A stretch of 39,183 nt of DNA from Bacteroidales bacterium (GTDB lineage: Bacteria; Bacteroidota; Bacteroidia; Bacteroidales; 4484-276), in assembly GCA_021740425.1 (NCBI GenBank), contig JAIOZV010000006.1, positions 1 to 39,183 on the forward strand, given 5' to 3'. Both the position numbers and the translations under genes were made by a program. The notes beneath the pieces are model-generated. The model worked only from the letters and a program-made list of their open reading frames with translations, searched no databases and was not told where the DNA came from. This document shows, piece after piece, positions 1 through 8,001 of this stretch; the stretch's first letter is position 1; each line of letters starts with the position of its first letter.

Positions 1-902
1 ATCGCTTTGGAGTGGAACAACGTGCAAGAATGTGGGCAAAAAATATTGTTCCTCCCCACGTTCTGGTAATGACTGCCACACCCATCCCAAGAACGCTTGC
101 GATGACAGTTTATGGGGATCTTGATGTTTCGGTAATTGATGAATTGCCGCCAGGACGAAAGCCTGTTCAAACCTTTCATTATTACGATAGCAAAAGAGCC
201 CAATTGTTTGCTTTTATGAAGCGCCAGATTGCCGTAGGCCGGCAAATTTATGTGGTTTATCCTCTCATTCATGAATCCGAAAAGCTCGATTTAAAAGACC
301 TGATGGATGGCTATGAAAGTATCGTCCGCTCCTTCCCCCTGCCCCATTATGCCGTAAGTATTGTACACGGACAAATGAAAAACGACCAGAAAGATTGGGA
401 GATGCAGCGCTTTGTAAAAGGTGAAACCAATATTATGGTGGCAACCACAGTAATCGAAGTGGGTGTGGATGTGCCCAACGCCTCAGTGATGGTTATCGAA
501 AATGCCGAAAGGTTTGGCCTATCACAGTTGCACCAGTTGCGCGGCAGAGTAGGCCGTGGTGCCGACCAGTCATTTTGTATTTTAATGACCAGCTACAAAT
601 TGACTGCCGATGGGAGAAAGCGCATCGAAACAATGGTGGAAAGTAACGATGGTTTTGTGATAGCCGAAGTGGATATGAAGCTGCGTGGTCCGGGCGATAT
701 GCACGGAACCCAGCAAAGCGGCGTTTTGGAAATGCAATTGGCTGACATTATCCGCGACGAAAAAATTCTCAAATTTGCCCGCGACCTCGCCATGGAAATT
801 CTGAAGGATGATCCTCTTTTACAAAAACCAAAAAATGCTCTTTTAGCCGGAAGATTATTGCAACTTCAAAAAAACAAATATGACTGGAGTAAAATCAGTT
901 GA
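1..902 (+). CDS. recG: ATP-dependent DNA helicase RecG, C-terminal part (5' end outside window)
   Basis: RecG remodels stalled replication forks and Holliday junctions in the cytoplasm. The reading frame is open from the first bases (first full codon at 3) and already encodes HRFGVEQR, the segment following the helicase DEQH box, so the GTG at 12 is internal and not a start. Visible superfamily 2 motifs are TATPIPRTLA (motif III), ATTVIEVGVDVPNA (motif V) and QLRGRVGRG (motif VI). Then comes MKLRGPGDMHGTQQSG, the conserved RecG C-terminal segment that couples ATP hydrolysis to translocation. The wedge domain and the Walker A region lie upstream of the window. The gene ends with TGA about 100 nt before pheT, which has its own -7 box, so the two are probably transcribed separately. 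The family assignment is very secure. Confidence 0.96.
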   Translation, partial: RFGVEQRARMWAKNIVPPHVLVMTATPIPRTLAMTVYGDLDVSVIDELPPGRKPVQTFHYYDSKRAQLFAFMKRQIAVGRQIYVVYPLIHESEKLDLKDLMDGYESIVRSFPLPHYAVSIVHGQMKNDQKDWEMQRFVKGETNIMVATTVIEVGVDVPNASVMVIENAERFGLSQLHQLRGRVGRGADQSFCILMTSYKLTADGRKRIETMVESNDGFVIAEVDMKLRGPGDMHGTQQSGVLEMQLADIIRDEKILKFARDLAMEILKDDPLLQKPKNALLAGRLLQLQKNKYDWSKIS

Positions 903-972
903 GCCTTGATCTAAAAATGTGTTCTGTTTCCTTTTACAAATTACTCCTCCCTGCTTTCCCGTCACATTTTAT

Positions 973-980
973 TACATTTG
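973..980 (+). promoter_or_regulatory. Putative -7 box of the pheT promoter
   Basis: TACATTTG matches the Bacteroidota TAnnTTTG -7 consensus exactly and lies 26 nt before the pheT ATG. This predicts a transcription start near 987 and a leader of about 20 nt. No clear TTTG -33 element is seen at the usual distance, so this is a motif match only. Confidence 0.5.
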
Positions 981-1006
981 CACACTCAATTTAATTTTAC
1001 TATAAA

Positions 1007-3466
1007 ATGAAGATTTCGTATAACTGGCTGAAGGAATATGTTCACATTGATCTCGATCCTGAAAAGGTTTCGGAAATATTAACAAACACCGGACTTGAAG
1101 TGGAGAGTCTGGAAAAAATTGAAACCATCAAAGGAGGTCTTAAGGGCGTTGTAATCGGGCATGTGCTTACCTGCGTAAAACATCCTGATGCCGACAAATT
1201 AAGTGTTACTACTGTGGATGTGGGCAATGACACAATACTGCCAATTGTTTGCGGAGCACCAAATGTTGCCGCCGGTCAAAAAGTAGTTGTAGCAACCGTT
1301 GGAACTACGCTCTATTCGGGTGATAAGCCCTTTGAAATTAAAAAAGCAAAAATTCGTGGTGAGGTTTCTGAAGGAATGATCTGTGCTGAGGATGAGCTTG
1401 GGCTTGGCGAATCACACGATGGCATCATGGTTTTACCGGAAGAAGCTGAAATTGGCATGGAAGCGCGAGCGTATTTTAACATTGAAGAGGATTATATTTT
1501 TGAAATCGGGCTTACTCCAAACCGAAACGATGCTATGTCGCATGTTGGCGTAGCAAGGGATTTGGTTGCCTCGCTGAATTTTCAGGATTCAAACAACCCA
1601 CATAAGGTTTTTACAAGCTGCACGGATAGTTTTAAGGTGCAAAATAATTCCTTCCCCATCGAGGTGATTGTGGAAGATGCTGAGGCATGCCCCCGATATT
1701 CAGGTGTTACCATTTCAGGTGTTACAGTTCAGGAATCGCCCGACTGGCTCAAAAACCGTTTGTTGTCGATTGGCCTGCGACCCATCAATAACCTGGTTGA
1801 TATCAGCAATTATATCCTGCACGAAACAGGTCACCCCACCCACTTTTTTGATGCTGACAAAATCAAAGGCAGAAAAATTATTATCAGAAAACCAGCCAAA
1901 GGAACAAGATTTATTACCCTTGATGAAGTGGAACGCGAACTATCGGGTAGCGACCTGATGATTTGTGATGCAAATGAAGGCATGTGTATTGCCGGAGTTT
2001 TTGGAGGTTTGCACTCTGGCGTAAGCGAATCCACAAAAAATATTTTTATAGAAAGCGCTTATTTCGATCCCAGGTCAATTCGTAAAACAGCCAAATATCA
2101 CGGGCTAAATACCGATTCCTCTTTCCGCTTTGAACGGGGTGCCGATCCCAAGGCCACACTTTATGTAATGCGAAGGGCTGCCTTGCTGGTTCAGGAGTTG
2201 GCTGGTGGAGAAGTTTCTTCGGAAGTAATGGACGTTTACCCAAAACCGATTCATCCGATTCAAATTGAAATAAATTATGCAAATATTGATCGACTAATCG
2301 GGCAAAAGATTGAACACGACAGAATACAGGATATCTTGATCTATCTGGGTATGGAAATCATTAATCAAACCAACGAAATGCTGGTTGTTGAAGTGCCGAC
2401 TTTCAAGGCCGATGTTACCCGTGAGGCGGATATCATCGAAGAAATATTGAGAATTTACGGTTACAATAATATCCTTATCCCAGGGCAGGTTCGGTCATCT
2501 TTGTCGTATATTGAAAAGCCCGACCGAGAGCAAATACAAAATCTGGTTTCAAACTATCTCAGCAATAACGGTTTTGCCGAAATCATGAATAATTCGCTCA
2601 CAAAAGCCATGTACAGTGAAAAACTCAGTTTTATTGATCCTGCAAATGATGTCAGGATTTTTAATCCGCTCAGCAACGATTTGGGTGTTTTGAGGCAAAC
2701 TTTGCTGGCCTCCGGCCTCGAAAGTGTAGTTTATAATTTAAACAGGAAAAATCTCAATCTGAGTTTTTACGAATTCGGGAAAACTTACGCACAGATAGCT
2801 TCCGACAAAAGTAAGGATGTACTCGAACAGTATATCGAAACCATACATCTTTCAATTTTCGTAACAGGAAATGTAAATCGTGAGAGTTGGTATCAAAAAG
2901 TAAATGCAGGAGATTTTTACTATCTGAAATCTATTGTTGAATTAATATTGAAAAAATTGAAGATAGATGACAGAATGTTTATGTCCGCTCAAATTTCGGA
3001 TGATGTTTTTTCAACTGGATTATCATTGGAATGGAACGGAAAAATGCTAGTAAAACTCGGTAAACTGAGTACAAATATTTTGCAAATTTTCGACATTCAC
3101 CAACCGGTTTTTTGGGCTGATTTCAATTGGAATATGGTTTTGGATATATTGAAAAATCACAAATTATCATACAAACCTGTGCCTAAGTATCCTGAGGTAC
3201 GCCGCGACCTTGCCTTGCTGGTAAATGCAGATATTGAATTTGAACAATTGAAAAAAATAGCTTTCGATTGCGAAAAAAAACTGTTGAAAGCAGTTAATTT
3301 ATTTGATGTTTATGAAGGCGATAAAATTGAAAAAGGGAAAAAATCGTATGCCCTTAGCTACATTTTGCAGGATGATACGCAAACCCTGACAGATAAAATT
3401 ATTGATAAAACAATGAATAAAATTGCCATGACCTATGCACACCGAATTGGTGCAACATTAAGATAG
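1007..3466 (+). CDS. pheT: Phenylalanine--tRNA ligase beta subunit
   Basis: This is the beta subunit of the cytoplasmic (alpha-beta)2 enzyme that charges tRNA-Phe. The 819-residue length is normal for the family. In order it shows the N-terminal segment MKISYNWLKEYV, an OB-fold tRNA-binding domain around residues 40-150 (GHVLTCVKHPDADKL), the B3/B4 editing region, the B5 domain, the catalytic-like core, and a C-terminal anticodon-binding FDX-ACB domain from about residue 720 (PVPKYPEVRRDLALLV). The ATG at 1007 gives the canonical N terminus and follows an AT-rich leader with a -7 box at 973-980. The alpha subunit gene (pheS) is not in the window, so the two subunits are not encoded together here. 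Confidence 0.97.
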   Translation: MKISYNWLKEYVHIDLDPEKVSEILTNTGLEVESLEKIETIKGGLKGVVIGHVLTCVKHPDADKLSVTTVDVGNDTILPIVCGAPNVAAGQKVVVATVGTTLYSGDKPFEIKKAKIRGEVSEGMICAEDELGLGESHDGIMVLPEEAEIGMEARAYFNIEEDYIFEIGLTPNRNDAMSHVGVARDLVASLNFQDSNNPHKVFTSCTDSFKVQNNSFPIEVIVEDAEACPRYSGVTISGVTVQESPDWLKNRLLSIGLRPINNLVDISNYILHETGHPTHFFDADKIKGRKIIIRKPAKGTRFITLDEVERELSGSDLMICDANEGMCIAGVFGGLHSGVSESTKNIFIESAYFDPRSIRKTAKYHGLNTDSSFRFERGADPKATLYVMRRAALLVQELAGGEVSSEVMDVYPKPIHPIQIEINYANIDRLIGQKIEHDRIQDILIYLGMEIINQTNEMLVVEVPTFKADVTREADIIEEILRIYGYNNILIPGQVRSSLSYIEKPDREQIQNLVSNYLSNNGFAEIMNNSLTKAMYSEKLSFIDPANDVRIFNPLSNDLGVLRQTLLASGLESVVYNLNRKNLNLSFYEFGKTYAQIASDKSKDVLEQYIETIHLSIFVTGNVNRESWYQKVNAGDFYYLKSIVELILKKLKIDDRMFMSAQISDDVFSTGLSLEWNGKMLVKLGKLSTNILQIFDIHQPVFWADFNWNMVLDILKNHKLSYKPVPKYPEVRRDLALLVNADIEFEQLKKIAFDCEKKLLKAVNLFDVYEGDKIEKGKKSYALSYILQDDTQTLTDKIIDKTMNKIAMTYAHRIGATLR

Positions 3467-3539
3467 GATTAAGAGATTTATTGGAAGTACTTTCATTTTA
3501 GTACCTTATTTTTTTGATTACATATAAAAACAAAATGAT

Positions 3540-5180
3540 ATGACAAAGACTAAGTATTCAGTCAGCCCGGATGGGGTAAAATATGAAATCCCCGCTAAGC
3601 AGAATTATGCCGCCGAATTTGATCGTGTAAAATCTTTATCCGATGCTGCAAAAGCAGAAGGAAAGGAAATTGTTGTGGTAATGGGTGTCGGGTTTGTTGG
3701 AGCTGTAATGGCTGCCATTGTTGCTGACACCAAAGATGAAAAAGGAAACTACACCAAGTTTGTAATTGGCTGCCAGCGACCCAGCGAGCGCAGCTATTGG
3801 AAAATACCCGTACTCAATACAGGCGTTTCCCCGGTAAAAGCCGAGGACCCGGAGGTTGATGAATTGATCAGCAGGTGCGTTTTAAACACAAAAACATTAA
3901 TTGCAACATACAACAGCGATGTGCTGAGCCTGGCCGATGTGGTTGTTGTGGATGTGCAATGTGATTATCAGAAAAAAGAGCTTGGCAACATGCGCAACGG
4001 TGAGGCCGACATGGCTGCACTCGAAGCCACCATGAAAACCATTGGTGAAAAAATTGAACCCCATTGCTTAGTGCTCATCGAAACAACGGTTGCTCCCGGA
4101 ACCACTGAATTTGTGGCCTGGCCCATCCTGAAAAAAGCTTTCACCAAACGCGAACTTAAGGAAGTGCCCCTGCTGGCACATAGTTTTGAGCGGGTAATGC
4201 CCGGGCGGGAATATGTTTCAAGCATACGTGATTTCTGGAGGGTATGCAGCGGATGCGACAAACCTGCACGCGCTAAGGTTGAAAAATTTTTGCATGAGGT
4301 TTTAAATACAAAGGACTTTCCGCTCACAGTAATGGATCGTCCCATCGAATCGGAAACTACAAAAATTGTGGAGAACTCCTACCGTGCCACTATCCTCGCC
4401 TATCTCCACGAATGGAGTTTATTTGCCGAACGCAACGGTGTGGATCTAATCAAGGTTATCGATGCCATTAGGATGCGCCCGACACACAGCAACATGATTT
4501 TTCCAGGCCCCGGAATTGGCGGTTATTGCCTCCCCAAGGATGGAGGTCTCGGATATTGGGCCTATCGCCACATTCTCGGTTTTGAAGACGGGGATTCACT
4601 TTTTAAAATTACACCCACGGCCATCGACATAAACGATACACGGGGATTGCATGTTGCCCAGCTCGTAAGGGATGCCTTGCGAAATATGGCACGCTATATT
4701 GCAGGTGCTGAAGTTCTGATTTGTGGAGCAAGTTACCGCCAGGATGTAGGCGATACCCGCTATAGTGGAAGTGAAATGGTGGTTCGTAAACTCACCGAAA
4801 TGGGTGCCGAAATGCGCGTACATGATCCCTACGTTGACCACTGGTACGAACTCGAAAGCCAGGATACTTATCCATCAGCAAGTTCTTCGTGGAAGCGCTT
4901 TTTCAGAAATCAGGATCAGTTGAGCGAAACTAAGGTGAGCAACAATCTCAAGGAATCTCTCAAAGGTGTGGAAGCGGTGATCTTTGCCGTCCCCCATGAA
5001 GCATACAAAGAGCTCACACCCGATGAAATAGTGGAATGGGCCGGCGGGCCAATAGCAGTCATTGATGCATTTGGCATGTTGTCGGATCAAACGATCAAAA
5101 GGTATTTCGAACTGGGGTGCGAGGTTAAAGCTTTGGGTCGCGGACATGTGCAGCGCATCAAAAGAGAAGTGCGTGGTTGA
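3540..5180 (+). CDS. Nucleotide-sugar dehydrogenase (UDP-glucose/GDP-mannose dehydrogenase family)
   Basis: Predicted NAD-dependent four-electron oxidation of a nucleotide sugar to a uronic acid for surface polysaccharide or lipid glycosylation. The Rossmann motif GVGFVG is at residues 49-54. The catalytic-loop motif GGYCLPKD contains the nucleophile at about C330 (family pattern GGxCxPKD). The C-terminal sugar-binding domain contains GASYRQDVGDTRYSGSE. At 546 residues it is some 100 longer than typical UDP-glucose dehydrogenases. The extra length is an N-terminal extension of about 45 residues before the Rossmann fold plus insertions. The substrate cannot be read from the sequence: UDP-glucose, UDP-ManNAc and GDP-mannose oxidation are all possible. 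It stands alone between pheT and a strong terminator at 5210-5250, with no sugar operon around it. Confidence 0.9.
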   Translation: MTKTKYSVSPDGVKYEIPAKQNYAAEFDRVKSLSDAAKAEGKEIVVVMGVGFVGAVMAAIVADTKDEKGNYTKFVIGCQRPSERSYWKIPVLNTGVSPVKAEDPEVDELISRCVLNTKTLIATYNSDVLSLADVVVVDVQCDYQKKELGNMRNGEADMAALEATMKTIGEKIEPHCLVLIETTVAPGTTEFVAWPILKKAFTKRELKEVPLLAHSFERVMPGREYVSSIRDFWRVCSGCDKPARAKVEKFLHEVLNTKDFPLTVMDRPIESETTKIVENSYRATILAYLHEWSLFAERNGVDLIKVIDAIRMRPTHSNMIFPGPGIGGYCLPKDGGLGYWAYRHILGFEDGDSLFKITPTAIDINDTRGLHVAQLVRDALRNMARYIAGAEVLICGASYRQDVGDTRYSGSEMVVRKLTEMGAEMRVHDPYVDHWYELESQDTYPSASSSWKRFFRNQDQLSETKVSNNLKESLKGVEAVIFAVPHEAYKELTPDEIVEWAGGPIAVIDAFGMLSDQTIKRYFELGCEVKALGRGHVQRIKREVRG

Positions 5181-5209
5181 TGACATGAATTGAAAATTCC
5201 ACCAAACGA

Positions 5210-5250
5210 AAATCCCCCAAGAAAAACATTCTTTGGGGGATTTTATTTTT
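5210..5250. terminator. Rho-independent terminator, probably bidirectional
   Basis: A 15-nt arm rich in CCCCC (5210-5224) pairs with 5230-5245 with a single bulged T, a 5-nt loop, and a T-rich tract on the + side. The A-rich upstream flank gives a U tract for the minus strand as well. It lies between the convergent dehydrogenase gene and the minus-strand DhaL-DegV gene and can serve both. Confidence 0.85.
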
Positions 5251-5307
5251 GTCAGGAATTACATTCCTTATTGTTTTCCGATCTGGTTTTTAAAAGAAGG
5301 TTGCTCT

Positions 5308-7110
5308 TTATTCAAACATCAATGAAACAGCCACAGAACCGGGGCCTGCATTGGCTCCCAAAACCGGGGATGCAATATTTACAAATCGTGGTTCTAATCC
5401 TGTGAGTTCCTTCATTTGTGAGATATACCAATTTGCAGTAGCTTCATTATTCGCATGTGATATTGAATACCCCCAAAGTTTTTTATTTTTCAGGGTATTA
5501 TTTATCAGTTTCATGGTGAGCTTCATGCTTGACTTTTCACTACGGGGCTTACCTACCAAATCCGTTTTACCTTCCTTATCCACAATTACAACGGGTTTTA
5601 CATGAAGTAGTTTACCAATAAAGCCTTTCACTGGATTTACTCTGCCACTTTTTACCATATATTTCATGGTTTTGGTGGTGACAAACATTTCTGTTTTATC
5701 CGGCCAGGAATCAAGTTTTTTAGTAAGCTCATCAAAAGACACTCCCTGTTCAAGATCCTCAGCGGCCCGCATTACAATCAGCCCCAGACCTGAGGAAAGC
5801 CGCCGCGAATTGAATACTGTAATTGGGGTTTTGGTAAAATTACTGATGGTTTTTGCTGCTTTACGGCTATTTGAGCAAGTTCCGCTCATAGCCTCGCTGA
5901 TATGTATCCCGATTACCGAATCGTAATGTGTGCTCAGATAGTTGTACTTGTTACTAAAATCTTTAAAAGCCGGCTGCGCTGAGCTTGGATAATCTTTTGA
6001 TTTGAGCAGCATTTTATAAAATCTGTCAGGTTTAAGAGTAACCCTGTCGAGGTAATAGGTATCGCCAAAATGCAAACTCAAAGGAACTACATTGATCTGA
6101 TGTTTTTCGATGAAATCCTGGGGTAAGTCGCAGGTAGAATCTGTAACTATTGCTGTTTGACATTTTTGATTTTCTGCAACATCCATCTGCATTACCATAT
6201 CGTCAACTTTTTGAAAAGTAATGCTGCCGAATTTGCTGATTTTTGTGAAGAGTTTGTCGGGTGTATCTGTGTGAATATGAAGCCTCATTTTTTTTGGCGA
6301 GCCTGCCAATACCAGTGAATCGCCGAAATGATTTATTTTACTTCTCAGTTTTTCGCGTTCAATGTTTTCACCGATTAGCATAGCTTCTGTACAATACCTG
6401 AAATTTGCGTTTTCATGTTCATGGGTTCCTTCAAAGCCTTGCACTTTGATCACATTTCGCGCTCCCAAAATTTTCTTAAGCTCACCATGTTTAAAAAAGT
6501 CGATCATGCCTTCCAAAAAGTAAACAAAACCTTTTGCTCCGGCATCCACGACGTTTGCTTTGGCCAAAACTTCGAGCAGGTTTGGCGTATTTTGCAAGGA
6601 TTCCATGGCGCTTTGATACGATTCGGTGATCAATTGATTAAAATCGTCAAATTTATCCTTGAGCCGCTGAATGCCCTCGCCCCATTCTCTCAAAACTGTG
6701 ATCATTGTTCCTTCAACAGGATTGGAAATAGCCTCGTAAGATTGGGTTACACCGTTAGTAATTGCTGCTGAAAACTTGGAGACATCGATGGTTTTTTCGT
6801 TTTCGAAAGAACTGCTGAATCCATAAAGGAATTGGGCAAAAATAATCCCCGAATTCCCCCGGGCGCCAACAAGTGCCGCATCAGCAAGAGCGTTGGCAGT
6901 ATTCGAAAACGAATCTGTGGGAATAATTGTATCAACGATCGACCTCATTGTTGAAGCCAGATTGGTGCCGGTATCGGCATCTCGTACCGGGAAAACATTG
7001 ATTTTATTCAAATGTCCCTGATGATCAAATATGCGTTGAGCACCCGCCAAAAAACTGTAATACAATCTTTTTCCATCGAGTGTTTTTGTATCGATAACCT
7101 GGTTATTCAC
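5308..7110 (-). CDS. DhaL (DAK2)-DegV fusion protein, FakA-FakB-like
   Basis: Residue numbers count from a GTG start at 7110. Residues about 1-200 are a DhaL/DAK2 kinase domain with the Mg-ATP signature INVFPVRDADTGTNL (usual form NVFPVPDGDTGTN; the metal-binding Asp residues are kept). Then comes a FakA-like middle region. From about residue 320 there is a DegV fold: TAIVTDSTCDLP, the lipid-binding SSAQP segment, MSGTCSNS and FNSRRLSSGLG. In Firmicutes FakA phosphorylates a fatty acid presented by FakB (a DegV protein), so this chain may be a self-contained fatty acid kinase; that role is inferred. The frame stays open to an ATG at 7326, but those extra 72 residues overlap the end of the upstream channel gene by 77 nt and match no domain. 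The GTG at 7110 is therefore preferred. It is the last gene of the minus-strand block and ends at the shared terminator. Confidence 0.85.
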   Translation of the reverse strand: MNNQVIDTKTLDGKRLYYSFLAGAQRIFDHQGHLNKINVFPVRDADTGTNLASTMRSIVDTIIPTDSFSNTANALADAALVGARGNSGIIFAQFLYGFSSSFENEKTIDVSKFSAAITNGVTQSYEAISNPVEGTMITVLREWGEGIQRLKDKFDDFNQLITESYQSAMESLQNTPNLLEVLAKANVVDAGAKGFVYFLEGMIDFFKHGELKKILGARNVIKVQGFEGTHEHENANFRYCTEAMLIGENIEREKLRSKINHFGDSLVLAGSPKKMRLHIHTDTPDKLFTKISKFGSITFQKVDDMVMQMDVAENQKCQTAIVTDSTCDLPQDFIEKHQINVVPLSLHFGDTYYLDRVTLKPDRFYKMLLKSKDYPSSAQPAFKDFSNKYNYLSTHYDSVIGIHISEAMSGTCSNSRKAAKTISNFTKTPITVFNSRRLSSGLGLIVMRAAEDLEQGVSFDELTKKLDSWPDKTEMFVTTKTMKYMVKSGRVNPVKGFIGKLLHVKPVVIVDKEGKTDLVGKPRSEKSSMKLTMKLINNTLKNKKLWGYSISHANNEATANWYISQMKELTGLEPRFVNIASPVLGANAGPGSVAVSLMFE

Positions 7111-7249
7111 AATTTTATAATATTTGGTTTGTAAAATACAAATCGAATCAATTACATCAATCCTTATAAGAACAATTCGCAAAAATACAATAATCCCCTT
7201 GGATAGTTCCTGATAAAAATTGTTAAACGCTGAAAAACAGCTTTTTGTG

Positions 7250-7996
7250 TTATCCTTCAGGAATGGTTTTCGCTTGAAATTTTCCCTTGATGAGGTTTTC
7301 CATTTCAAGAAAATACTCTTTTTCAATCGAAAAAATGGTCAATTCGAGCAGATGCCCTGTGGCAGTTTCCATGATGGGTTTGATTTGAGGGTCTTTTTTT
7401 AATGATGACCAGGGCATATTTAAAACTTCCTTGTAAATTTCATCAATGGTAATCGAAAGATTTCGTGTGCCTGGAATCTCAATTCTGAAAGTATGGCTCA
7501 AAATGGTTTCGGCCGGATTGGATTTTATGATCACCTTGCCGAATAAATAGCTGTAAGGTAAAAATATGGACTCGCCCGATTCCGTTTCGAGGATGATTGC
7601 CGAAGGAGTAAATTTTATAATCTTACCCGAATAATCTCCGATTCTTAAAGTTTCGTTTACCTTAAAATGGTTAATTGTTTTTAAAAAGGCTCCCGCCACA
7701 AAATCTTTAAGTGCAATCCATGCCGTATAAAATGTGAAGAAGAAAAGTATTACAAAGAGTCCGATGGCATAAATCAAGCTGCTTTCTGACAAAAAATTAA
7801 CTGCCCAAATGAGAAAAATGAGCCATGCCACCAGTTCAAAAAGCGAAGTATATCTCCATGCATACTTTCGTGTTCCTTTTCGCAGAAGTAAAATGGGCAG
7901 AAGCCACGACATCAGCCTGAACACAAAAAACAGACTGACTGCTATTGTTATAACCGTGTAAAGCGCCCTGTTTGAAAAATCGAGAATTTGATCCAT
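7250..7996 (-). CDS. Small MscS-family mechanosensitive channel protein
   Basis: 248 residues, about the size of E. coli MscS (286). Three to four hydrophobic helices occupy residues about 10-110. The segment from FYTAWIALKDFVAGAF into the beta domain FKVNETLRIGDYSGKIIKFTPSAIIL corresponds to the pore-lining TM3 and the beta domain of MscS (family pattern GD.I.V.G..G.V..I). A soluble alpha-beta tail follows. Such channels open under membrane tension to release solutes after hypo-osmotic shock. The ATG at 7996 is only 5 nt past the stop of the 1732-residue cotransporter-ATPase gene, so the two are almost certainly co-transcribed. The pairing of an ion cotransporter with an osmotic release valve suggests joint control of cell volume (inference). 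Confidence 0.87.
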   Translation of the reverse strand: MDQILDFSNRALYTVITIAVSLFFVFRLMSWLLPILLLRKGTRKYAWRYTSLFELVAWLIFLIWAVNFLSESSLIYAIGLFVILFFFTFYTAWIALKDFVAGAFLKTINHFKVNETLRIGDYSGKIIKFTPSAIILETESGESIFLPYSYLFGKVIIKSNPAETILSHTFRIEIPGTRNLSITIDEIYKEVLNMPWSSLKKDPQIKPIMETATGHLLELTIFSIEKEYFLEMENLIKGKFQAKTIPEG

Positions 7997-8001
7997 GTGA
8001 T

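Noticed and set aside
5380..5402. GTGGTTCTAATCC, resembling a tRNA T-arm
   Set aside because: It lies within the DegV domain coding sequence and no acceptor or anticodon stem can be paired around it.
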